From Candidatus Poribacteria bacterium (GTDB lineage Bacteria; Poribacteria; WGA-4E; WGA-3G): a stretch of 6,870 bases of DNA. How positions within the stretch are numbered: the first letter of the stretch is position 1; every line of letters begins with the position of its first letter. The notes under the pieces are model-generated. The model did not search any database, was not told the DNA's origin, and was given only the letters and a program-made list of their open reading frames with translations. Location of the stretch: assembly GCA_009842375.1 (NCBI GenBank), contig VYFM01000684.1:1-6870 (forward strand), read 5' to 3'. Both the position numbers and the translations under genes were made by a program. Positions 1 to 6,022 of the stretch are shown piece after piece.

Positions 1-193
1 AGGTAATGTTTGACTTTCCGCTGGGATTTGAACACAGCCAAAATATAGATTATATTCCTTAAATTGACACATAAGGGTAGAACTTGCGAAACCCGACGGA
101 CGACATAAACTTTTAGTAACACGCATCCACAACATATTCTTAAAACTGAATAACCCCGGTAGGGACCACTTTTTTCTTGTAGTATAATAAGGA
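1..193. other. Upstream non-coding leader, no gene seen
   Basis: I see no credible reading frame in this stretch before the sulfatase-maturase gene. It contains a TTGACA box at 64-69 with no good -10 box at the right distance. A short GGGT/ACCC inverted repeat (75-78 with 91-94) encloses the core TTGCGAA. A T-run at 170-175 follows a very short CCC/GGG pairing (155-157 with 162-164), which is too weak to call a terminator. Near the left edge, the minus strand carries TTCAAATCC in a T-arm-like setting, but no complete tRNA can be folded. Confidence 0.5.
183..188 (+). promoter_or_regulatory. Candidate -10 box for the sulfatase module
   Basis: A perfect TATAAT hexamer lies about 48 bases before the maturase start codon. 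No recognisable -35 hexamer sits 16 to 18 bases upstream; the sequence there is close to TAGGGA. This is therefore only a candidate promoter, and AT-rich sequence can give this hexamer by chance. Confidence 0.25.
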
Positions 194-236
194 ATGTGCT
201 ACACTTTAACCCAAAGTCAAGTAAGAGGTAAATCGA

Positions 237-1547
237 ATGGTTCAACCCAAAGCCCCACGCGCGTTCCATGTGATGACAAAGCCAATAGGACCGATATGCA
301 ATTTAGATTGCGAATACTGCTTTTATCTGGAAAAAGAGGAACTCTATCCCGAAACTCGCTCTTTCCGGATGACTGATGAGACTTTGGAAAATTACGTCAA
401 ACAATATATAGAAGCACAGCAAGTTAACGAAGTCACTTTTGCGTGGCAGGGCGGTGAACCGACGTTAATGGGTGTGGATTTTTTTCGACAGGCAATCCGA
501 TACCAGCAGAAATATAGACGAACTGGTATGACAATCCAGAACACATTTCAAACTAACGCAACCCTTCTTGACGACGAATGGGGGCAATTCTTCAAGCAGA
601 ACAAATTTCTAATTGGAATCAGTATTGACGGACCACCTGAAATACACGACAAATACCGTTATGACAAACGCGGTCGTCCATCATCAGAACAGGTGATACG
701 CGGGCTACGTATTTTACAGAAGCATAATGTTGATTATAATATTCTCTGTGTTGTCAATAGACACAATGCTGATTACCCCAAGGAAATATACGCCTATTTC
801 AAAGAACTCGGTGCTGAGTTCATGCAGTTTATTCCCGCAGTTGAGCATTTTGATGGGAAGAATGTATCCCCGCGCACTGTCACAGCAAAACAGTATGGCA
901 AATTTCTCTCCGCTATTTTCGATGAATGGGTCGTTCGTGACATCGGGAAAGTCTTTGTGCAGATCTTCGATGTCGCATTGGAAGCATGGTTAGGATATAA
1001 TCCCAGTCTTTGTGTGTTTAATGAAACTTGTGGGGATGCAATGGCAATTGAACATAATGGCGATCTTTACTCCTGCGACCATTACGTCACGCCCGAATAC
1101 TTCATCGGTAACGTAGAAGAAACACCATTAGCAGACCTCGTAGATTCAACTTTCCAACGTAAATTCGGTACTGATAAACGGGATACACTTCCGGAATACT
1201 GTCGTAAATGTGAAGTGAAGTTCGTATGCAATGGTGGTTGTCCAAAAAATCGTATCATCAAAACGCCAGATGGGGAAGACGGTTTGAATTACCTTTGTGC
1301 GGGTTATAAACATTTTTTCAAACACATTGATGAACCGATGAAACTTATGGCTGAGGCACTACAAGCAGGGAAACCCGCAAATAGTATTATACCGATTATG
1401 CTGGAACGTCAGCAACCCAAACGTAGAAGTAATACTGTGAGACCTCAGACCGTTACTACATCGTCAAAGAAAATCGGACGGAATTCTCCTTGTCCATGCG
1501 GAAGTGGACGGAAATATAAACAGTGCTGTTTAGGAAAACAGACTTAA
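237..1547 (+). CDS. Anaerobic sulfatase-maturating enzyme (radical SAM/SPASM) with C-terminal SEC-C motif
   Basis: A cytoplasmic radical SAM enzyme that oxidises the active-site Cys (or Ser) of sulfatases to C-alpha-formylglycine. Residues seen: the CX3CX2C cluster motif (C21, C25, C28), GGEP at 72-75, and SIDGPxxIHD around 129-138. The SPASM cysteines are C259, C265, C280, C322, C325, C331, C335 and C354; their spacing closely matches the Clostridium perfringens enzyme as I remember it. D281, right after C280, fits the catalytic Asp of that family. The family is usually about 370-420 residues; this protein has 436 because of a basic linker (about 390-412) and a SEC-C zinc motif (C419, C421, C430, C431). 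The ATG is supported by AAGAGG at 223-228, 8 bases upstream. The neighbouring Cys-type sulfatase, 73 bp downstream, is the obvious substrate. SPASM proteins also include peptide-modifying enzymes, but the context argues for this call. Confidence 0.92.
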   Translation: MVQPKAPRAFHVMTKPIGPICNLDCEYCFYLEKEELYPETRSFRMTDETLENYVKQYIEAQQVNEVTFAWQGGEPTLMGVDFFRQAIRYQQKYRRTGMTIQNTFQTNATLLDDEWGQFFKQNKFLIGISIDGPPEIHDKYRYDKRGRPSSEQVIRGLRILQKHNVDYNILCVVNRHNADYPKEIYAYFKELGAEFMQFIPAVEHFDGKNVSPRTVTAKQYGKFLSAIFDEWVVRDIGKVFVQIFDVALEAWLGYNPSLCVFNETCGDAMAIEHNGDLYSCDHYVTPEYFIGNVEETPLADLVDSTFQRKFGTDKRDTLPEYCRKCEVKFVCNGGCPKNRIIKTPDGEDGLNYLCAGYKHFFKHIDEPMKLMAEALQAGKPANSIIPIMLERQQPKRRSNTVRPQTVTTSSKKIGRNSPCPCGSGRKYKQCCLGKQT

Positions 1548-1620
1548 ACAGTAGTATGTGGAAAGATAAGATTAAATATGAGCGTTTTTTTAACTTGATG
1601 GAAAACACAAAAGGATATAT

Positions 1621-3132
1621 ATGGATAAAACCAGACCAAATATTTTGCTTATCACAAGTGACCAACAACATTGGAACACCTTAGGTTGCCTTAACCCTGA
1701 AATTCAAACACCTCATTTAGATGCTTTAGCACAAGATGGCACACTTTTTCACAGAGCCTATTGTCCAAACCCAACCTGCACACCAACACGAGCATCCATC
1801 ATTACAGGTAAATATCCCAGTCAACACGGGGCATGGTCTCTCGGAACAAAACTCTTGGAAGATGAACATACTGTTGGTGAAGACTTCATGGACGCAGGTT
1901 ACCGCACTGCCCTGGTCGGTAAAGCACATTTCCAACCATTACATGGTTCAGACGAATTCCCATCACTGGAATCCTATCCTATCCTACAAGACTTAGATTT
2001 CTGGCGTAACTTTAACGAGCCGTTTTACGGCTTTGAGCATGTTGAACTTGCGCGTAACCACGCCGATGAAGCACATGTCGGGCAACATTACGCTATCTGG
2101 ATGGAAGAGAACGGACTTACAAATTGGCGTGACTATTACGCACCACCGACAGGAAACGCCCGAGGACAATACCATCATTGGCCTATCCCTGAAGAATATC
2201 ATTACGATACATGGATTGCCGAACGCACCAATGCACTCATGGAAGCATATCAGCAGAACGGAGAGAACTTTTTCTTATGGGCAAGTTTCTTTGATCCACA
2301 CCCAAAATATCTTGTACCAGAACCGTGGGATACAATGTACGATCCAGAATCGTTGACAGTACCTTCCGTAACTGAAGGTGAACATGACAAGAATCCAATT
2401 CACTTCCAAATGACACAACAGAAAAAACCCGACTTCTCCGAATGGCGCGAAACTGGAAAAGGTATTCACGGATTCAGATCACATCTACATGATCGGGATA
2501 AACTTGCCAAAGATATTGCTGTCTATTACGGCATGGTAAGTCTAATGGATAAGTATATCGGCAACATCTTAGGGAAACTTGACGAACTTGGTCTTGCTGA
2601 TAACACGTTGGTAGTCTTTACTTCGGATCATGGACATTTCTACGGACAGCATGGTCTGATCGCAAAGGGTGCGTTTCACTACGAAGACGTTATCAGGGTA
2701 CCGTACATCGTTCGGTATCCAGGGGTCGTGCCTGCAGGCAAACAGTCTGAGTCATTGCAGACTTTAGTGGATTTAGCACCGTCGTTCCTCAGTGCTGCCG
2801 GAATTGATATACCGCTTTCAATGACAGGCGTAGATCAGACACCTGTTTGGTATGGACAGGAAGCACAAGCACGTGACCATATCATTGTTGAGAACCACCA
2901 CGAACCGACGACTATCCATGTGAAAACCTACGTTGATGATCGCTATAAACTTACCGTCTATTACAACCGTGAGTATGGTGAGTTGTTCGACATGCATGAA
3001 GATCCGGGGGAAATCAACAACCTCTGGAATTCATCTGAACATGCTGAATTAAAAGCGGAACTGGTGATGAAACTATTGTTTGCAGAAATGGGTAAAGAGG
3101 TACTACCAGTGCCGCGAACTTCGGGGGCATAA
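1621..3132 (+). CDS. Cys-type sulfatase (arylsulfatase superfamily), no signal peptide
   Basis: A type I sulfatase that hydrolyses a sulfate ester using a formylglycine made from Cys53. The signature C53-T-P-T-R57 is followed by ASIITGKYPSQHG, as in the family. Other expected active-site residues are visible: metal ligands D14 and Q15 (SDQQ), the K101/H103 pair in GKAH, H227 in FFDPHPKY, and D336/H337 plus K349 in the C-terminal part of the core. At 503 residues it is full length. The N-terminus enters the first beta strand directly (RPNILLITSD), so no signal peptide is present and the enzyme should stay in the cytoplasm. It would then act on imported small sulfated molecules or oligosaccharides. 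AAGGA at 1611-1615 lies 5 bases before the ATG. It probably shares a transcript with the maturase. The substrate cannot be told; phosphonate monoester hydrolases share this fold and motif. Confidence 0.9.
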   Translation: MDKTRPNILLITSDQQHWNTLGCLNPEIQTPHLDALAQDGTLFHRAYCPNPTCTPTRASIITGKYPSQHGAWSLGTKLLEDEHTVGEDFMDAGYRTALVGKAHFQPLHGSDEFPSLESYPILQDLDFWRNFNEPFYGFEHVELARNHADEAHVGQHYAIWMEENGLTNWRDYYAPPTGNARGQYHHWPIPEEYHYDTWIAERTNALMEAYQQNGENFFLWASFFDPHPKYLVPEPWDTMYDPESLTVPSVTEGEHDKNPIHFQMTQQKKPDFSEWRETGKGIHGFRSHLHDRDKLAKDIAVYYGMVSLMDKYIGNILGKLDELGLADNTLVVFTSDHGHFYGQHGLIAKGAFHYEDVIRVPYIVRYPGVVPAGKQSESLQTLVDLAPSFLSAAGIDIPLSMTGVDQTPVWYGQEAQARDHIIVENHHEPTTIHVKTYVDDRYKLTVYYNREYGELFDMHEDPGEINNLWNSSEHAELKAELVMKLLFAEMGKEVLPVPRTSGA

Positions 3133-3162
3133 TAACAGGTTTAGTAGAACTCATCATCTCTT

Positions 3163-3206
3163 CGGTGTCAAGCCCTCGTTGCTTTAGCACGGGGATGTAG
3201 ACACCG
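3163..3206 (+). repeat. Nested hairpin with GCTTTAGC loop, IS605-end-like
   Basis: An outer 7-bp perfect stem pairs CGGTGTC (3163-3169) with GACACCG (3200-3206). Inside it, an imperfect stem of 8 pairs (3174-3182 with 3187-3194, one bulge and one G-T pair) closes a TTTA loop. The GCTTTAGC core and the trailing GGGGATGT resemble the terminal hairpin of IS200/IS605-family right ends, and the same core recurs in the hairpin at 3408-3428. No T-run follows it, so it is not a clear terminator for the sulfatase gene. It may be a scar of a separate insertion or part of the left side of the element just downstream. Confidence 0.5.
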
Positions 3207-3215
3207 CAAACCCCT

Positions 3216-3244
3216 TTGACTTTTCGTGTAAAATATTATATACT
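3216..3244 (+). promoter_or_regulatory. Sigma-70-like promoter in front of the structured RNA
   Basis: TTGACT (3216-3221) and TATACT (3239-3244) are separated by exactly 17 bases, each one mismatch from consensus. Transcription would start near 3250-3252, where the palindrome AAGTTGC...GCAACTT begins. In intact elements of this family such a promoter drives tnpB; here it would lead straight into the structured right end and possibly on into the downstream Uma2 gene. Confidence 0.55.
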
Positions 3245-3250
3245 TAACTT

Positions 3251-3438
3251 AAGTTGCACAGACACTTGTGTCACTTTTGCAACTTCTACGTCAGGGCATG
3301 GCGGAAGTTACGCCTGTGGAGTCCAACTAAGCCCTCAATCTGAGGCACGAGAGACGGAAACAGGAAACGCCATTTAGCAGCAAACTGCTAATGTGAGAGC
3401 GAAGAATCCCCCACGCTTTAGCGGGGGGAGTATGTCAA
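3251..3438 (+). ncRNA. Candidate omega-RNA (reRNA)-like transcript
   Basis: In IS605-type elements the 3' end of tnpB plus the right end is transcribed as a guide scaffold for TnpB, with the guide taken from the flanking DNA. This segment keeps that right-end part and has its own promoter. Stems visible: AAGTTGC/GCAACTT (3251-3257 with 3279-3285) enclosing GACA/TGTC (3261-3264 with 3269-3272); AACTTC/GAAGTT (3281-3286 with 3304-3309), which competes with the first; TAGCAG/CTGCTA with loop CAAA (3375-3390); and CCCCC(A)CGC/GCGGGGGG with loop TTTA (3408-3428). The last stem has an unpaired A3413, where the usual form would pair it with T. No TnpB is encoded in the window, so any activity would need one in trans. 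Expression and function are inferred. Confidence 0.45.
3288..3377 (+). pseudogene. C-terminal remnant of tnpB
   Basis: An open stretch of 29 codons ending in TAG (3375-3377) reads TSGHGGSYACGVQ and continues to TGNAI. The GHxGxxACG pattern is what I recognise from the tail of many TnpB proteins, just after the zinc ribbon and the DRDxNAAxNI segment. Upstream of about 3288 the frame no longer resembles TnpB: the RuvC-like core and the zinc ribbon are absent, so this is a deletion remnant. Its survival may reflect selection on the RNA scaffold or the transposon end and not on the peptide. Confidence 0.55.
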
Positions 3439-3492
3439 AGACAGTATTAACCTTCGTTACAGTGAAAATCCTTGAAGTTTTTAGGAGATGAT

Positions 3493-4227
3493 ATGATGAA
3501 GCAAAAAATACAGTCTGCGCCGACAATTTTCTATCCCGAATCGGACGGTAAACCAATGGCAGAAACGGATAAACATCGTGATTTAATGGTGGATTTTATT
3601 CAGATGTTGCAACGGCATTTCCGGGACGATCCAGTATATGTATCGGGAAACCTGTTGATGTATTATGAGCAAGGAAACCCTAAGAAATCTGTTTCCCCAG
3701 ATGTTTTCGTAGTTTTTGGTGTTTCTAAAAAACAGCGTCGTACCTATCTAACATGGGAAGAAAGCAAAACACCCGATTTTGTTTTGGAATTGGCAAGTCC
3801 GAGCACTTTCAGGGAAGATCTGCGTCGTAAGAAGGCACTTTATGAATCAGTTCTTTCGGTGAAGGAGTATTATATTTACGATCCTTATGGTGAGATAAAC
3901 CCAAATTTTATCGGTTTTCGACTTACAAACGGTGTATATGAAGAAATAACCTTTGTTGATGACCGTCTTCCATCTGACGTATTGAATTTAGAACTTGGTG
4001 AACATGGGGGTATCTTAAGACTTTTTGACCCTTCTACTGAACAATGGCTGCAGCCGCCTCCAGAAAGGGTAGAACACGCTGAAGAACGCGCACAACACGC
4101 TGAAGAACGCGCACAACACGCTGAAGAACGCGCACAACAGGAATCTGTTGCCCGTCAAAACATTGAAGCTGAACTCGCCAAGGCGTTATTGGAAATTGAA
4201 CAACTTCGTGAAAAATTTGATAGTTGA
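3493..4227 (+). CDS. Uma2-family PD-(D/E)xK nuclease-like protein with C-terminal coiled coil
   Basis: Resembles the Uma2 (DUF820) family of small restriction-endonuclease-fold proteins, which are multi-copy in some bacteria and mostly of unknown role. Core motifs from the chosen start: SPD at 68-70 and DFVLELASPS at 95-104, in which E99 and the ExxS pattern replace the usual ExK. These are followed by RRKKALYESV...KEYYIYDP at 111-131. After about residue 190 a hydrophilic coiled coil begins, with HAEERAQ three times (195-215) and a further heptad-like stretch to the end. A TTG start at 3472 is possible, but AGGAG at 3483-3487 fits ATG 3493 (5-base gap) or 3496 (8-base gap) better, giving 244 or 243 residues. 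The gene begins about 55 bp after the transposon end, so it may be read from that promoter. Target and function are unknown; some family members are linked with mobile DNA. Confidence 0.8.
   Translation: MMKQKIQSAPTIFYPESDGKPMAETDKHRDLMVDFIQMLQRHFRDDPVYVSGNLLMYYEQGNPKKSVSPDVFVVFGVSKKQRRTYLTWEESKTPDFVLELASPSTFREDLRRKKALYESVLSVKEYYIYDPYGEINPNFIGFRLTNGVYEEITFVDDRLPSDVLNLELGEHGGILRLFDPSTEQWLQPPPERVEHAEERAQHAEERAQHAEERAQQESVARQNIEAELAKALLEIEQLREKFDS
4075..4137 (+). repeat. Perfect 21-bp tandem repeat, three copies
   Basis: The 21-base unit beginning CACGCTGAAGAACGC occurs three times without a mismatch at 4075-4095, 4096-4116 and 4117-4137. It is in frame and encodes HAEERAQ three times, so adding or losing a unit changes coiled-coil length by exactly one heptad without a frameshift. 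Perfect identity suggests recent expansion by slippage or recombination. Confidence 0.95.
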
Positions 4228-4294
4228 ATAGGTTGCTCTTAGGAATTATGGTAGATTTTGGAATGAAACAGACATCCTGTCAAGGTGTCATAGC

Positions 4295-5110
4295 TTAATA
4301 CCGTCGTTTCCAATGCCAACTGTCACTGCCAGAAATAAGCGGACGAATTTCCTCTGGTAGTGTCTCAATAAATTCTGGATTCACCTCGTTGCCGGGCCAT
4401 TCTCTTACCATCGGTGGTGTATAACCCGCAATTAGAATAACCCGTTCATTATCACTACGGATTGCAGTGGTACTATGGATAAGCGACTCTCCAAAAAGCA
4501 GCACTGAACCGGCGGAAGCTTCAACTTGGTGGATAAGACTGTCATCGGATAATGCTGCTTCAATCATCTCGCTCTGATTCCATGTCAAGCGATGACTTCC
4601 GGGAATAACACATGTGCCTCCATCGTCTGGACCAACATCGGTAAGGTATGCAAGCGTCTTGACAAAGATGCAGTGAAACTTGTTTTGTTCCATATAGGTG
4701 CCCCAACCGTGCTGTGTGCCACGGTGAAAACCGGTCGGGTTATAGTGTCGTTTATGAAGTTCTTCTAAATTAGCATCAGCACTACGTTTGTTTATAATGG
4801 CTTCGGTTTCCTCAAGACGAACTTTCCCGCCTACTACCTCTTCAACCAACGGAACGAGTTTAGGGTGTGCAGCATATTCCAACAACGCTGGATCATATTC
4901 AACGAGATTGCCCATGTGTGCATGATGTTCACCTCGCCAATTTAGGTAGACTCTCGTTCCATCAAGATCTTCATCATCCTTAATTTTGTATAGTGCGCTT
5001 TTCATCCGTTCAATTTCGTCGCTGGTCAGCACGTTTTCCAACAATACATAACCGTAGATGTCAAAATGTAGCCTTTGTGCTGATGTAAGATGAACTGATT
5101 CGTTATCCAT
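4295..5110 (-). CDS. Phytanoyl-CoA dioxygenase (PhyH)-family protein with atypical H-x-G iron motif
   Basis: A 271-residue protein of the PhyH branch of Fe(II)/2-oxoglutarate oxygenases; soluble, no signal peptide. Visible family marks: an N-terminal FDIYGYVLLENVLTSDEI segment (16-33), ALTDV-like AYLTDVGPDDGG (154-165), CVIPGSH (167-173), GSVLLFGESLIHS with the distal iron ligand H212, and R223 eleven residues later, placed to bind the 2-oxoglutarate carboxylate. The proximal motif, expected as HxD, reads H129-R-G131, with a second possible His at 134. The start has GGGAGA (5117-5122) 6 bases upstream. It lies 50 bp after LamG-like gene A on the same strand and converges on the Uma2 gene with a 67-bp gap. 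Related bacterial proteins are numerous and mostly uncharacterised; hydroxylation is the default guess, and halogenation or loss of iron binding are alternatives. Confidence 0.8.
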   Translation of the reverse strand: MDNESVHLTSAQRLHFDIYGYVLLENVLTSDEIERMKSALYKIKDDEDLDGTRVYLNWRGEHHAHMGNLVEYDPALLEYAAHPKLVPLVEEVVGGKVRLEETEAIINKRSADANLEELHKRHYNPTGFHRGTQHGWGTYMEQNKFHCIFVKTLAYLTDVGPDDGGTCVIPGSHRLTWNQSEMIEAALSDDSLIHQVEASAGSVLLFGESLIHSTTAIRSDNERVILIAGYTPPMVREWPGNEVNPEFIETLPEEIRPLISGSDSWHWKRRY

Positions 5111-5160
5111 AATTTATCTCCCGAATCTATCTAATTTACTCAATGGCTTAAAAGTCAACA

Positions 5161-5952
5161 CTAACGTAATGCAGAATGTCCCTTGATATGTCCCCAAACG
5201 GTCGTTAGTTTACCTACAGGATCAACGGCAAGGTTTAGGGGTTCATCTCCTTCATAAATCAATAAATCATCTACATAACCGGGTGCAGCGATGGAATAAA
5301 CGTGAAAAGCAACCCATTTGGCAACAGGACCTATTGCAGCATTACGGAAAGGAAGTCCTTTTTTACCTCTGTCCTTCAGTGCTTCGTTCCTATCGTCTCC
5401 TGTATAGAAATCAAACCTGCTTTTGCCTACATCTGAGACGATACGAACGTACTTCCATGTATCGGTATCAAAGTCTTCAATAGGCTGCCATGCGCCGCCA
5501 TCAAATAGTCGAACAGCATTTGCATTCCAATTTATGTAGGCACCCCCGTTGTTTTGTGCGATGTTGTCAGCAGTAATGACTTTGAGATTGAAAGACCTTC
5601 CACCGCTTTTAATATACACCCAAAATTCCACTGTGATGATAGGATTGTCAGTTTCAATGGCGACCCCAACCGTGTCGTCATCTGCTCCACCTAAGATACC
5701 AAGTGATCTTTTGTCAGTTTTGACAACATCATCTGTTACTTCCATCCTCTCACCTCTCACTTCCCAATTTTCTGGTGGTTTCCCGAGAGATTCTTTCTCA
5801 AATCCATTCTGCACAAATACCTCTTGAGCAAGCGTCGGTTGAATAAATATGGGACATAAAACAAGAACAGTAACTAAAACGAAGTACAGGATAGAATGCG
5901 TAGTTTCTGCAGTTATAGATACTGAATTGATACCACACTGTTTTTCGTACAT
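5161..5952 (-). CDS. Secreted LamG/concanavalin-like domain protein (paralogue A)
   Basis: A 263-residue exported protein. The N-terminus has a hydrophobic stretch (about 20-37) and a likely signal-peptidase site after A42 (PTLA|QE). The mature part is rich in beta strands, with VEFWVYIK, a YINWNANAVRLFDG segment, W-KYVRIVSDV and a closing VDDLLIYEG. This order resembles LamG-like jelly-roll (concanavalin A-type) domains, often involved in binding sugars or surfaces, though no binding residues can be assigned. It ends with a proline-containing linker and the tail GKLTTVWGHIKGHSALR (247-263), shared with paralogue B. AAGGAGG (5957-5963) lies 4 bases before the ATG, a strong ribosome site. It probably forms an operon with paralogue B upstream and the PhyH gene downstream. 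The precise role is not recognised. Confidence 0.75.
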   Translation of the reverse strand: MYEKQCGINSVSITAETTHSILYFVLVTVLVLCPIFIQPTLAQEVFVQNGFEKESLGKPPENWEVRGERMEVTDDVVKTDKRSLGILGGADDDTVGVAIETDNPIITVEFWVYIKSGGRSFNLKVITADNIAQNNGGAYINWNANAVRLFDGGAWQPIEDFDTDTWKYVRIVSDVGKSRFDFYTGDDRNEALKDRGKKGLPFRNAAIGPVAKWVAFHVYSIAAPGYVDDLLIYEGDEPLNLAVDPVGKLTTVWGHIKGHSALR

Positions 5953-6022
5953 TATACCTCCTTATATATTTCTTCCTATGATATGAAGCTGTTACTACAG
6001 ACGACTACCGCAAATGTGTGCA

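Larger units (their letters stand above)
3216..3438 (+). mobile_element. Miniature/decayed IS200/IS605-family element lacking tnpB core
   Basis: The right part (about 3295-3438) has the look of the standard 3' end of tnpB-bearing IS605/IS1341 elements. The last tnpB codons are followed by a TAGCAG/CTGCTA hairpin and a CCCCC-rich hairpin with a TTTA loop, ending near TCAA (3435-3438). The left part has a subterminal palindrome and a promoter, as at many left ends. The tnpB core and any tnpA are missing, so the element would be non-autonomous. The left boundary is uncertain: TTTGAC at 3215-3220 could be the flanking target, or the boundary could lie before the hairpin at 3163. The identification rests on pattern memory and visible structure, not on a database match. 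Confidence 0.6.

Noticed and set aside
8..40. tRNA-like T-arm on the minus strand (GTTCAAATCC between partly complementary arms)
   Set aside because: The T-stem has a mismatch, and no matching 5' acceptor strand, D-arm or anticodon arm is found in the adjoining 60 to 70 bases. At best a tRNA fragment, more likely chance.
151..176. Possible intrinsic terminator before the maturase gene (C-rich/G-rich pair followed by six T)
   Set aside because: The stem is only three base pairs and there is no upstream gene in the window to terminate.
1581..1600. Seven-T run between the maturase and sulfatase genes as a terminator
   Set aside because: No GC-rich hairpin precedes it, and the 73-bp gap with conserved functional pairing favours co-transcription.
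1456..1671. Open frames on the opposite strand or other frames of the large genes
   Set aside because: They lie wholly or mostly inside well-supported genes, lack recognisable domains and ribosome sites, and are shadows.
3163..3430. CRISPR-like or riboswitch interpretation of the structured intergenic region
   Set aside because: There are no regularly spaced direct repeats, and the tnpB tail plus right-end hairpin explain the structure better.
3472..3492. TTG start giving a 251-residue Uma2 protein
   Set aside because: It has no Shine-Dalgarno, while AGGAG at 3483-3487 lies inside this extension and serves ATG 3493 or 3496.
4271..4289. Hairpin GACATC/GGTGTC between the convergent Uma2 and PhyH genes as a bidirectional terminator
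   Set aside because: Six pairs including a wobble, and no T-run on either side; too weak to call.
5129..5158. Promoter for the PhyH gene (minus-strand TTGACT at 5153-5158)
   Set aside because: The best -10 at 17-18 bases is ATTAGA or TTAGAT, a poor match, and the start site would fall on the ribosome site.
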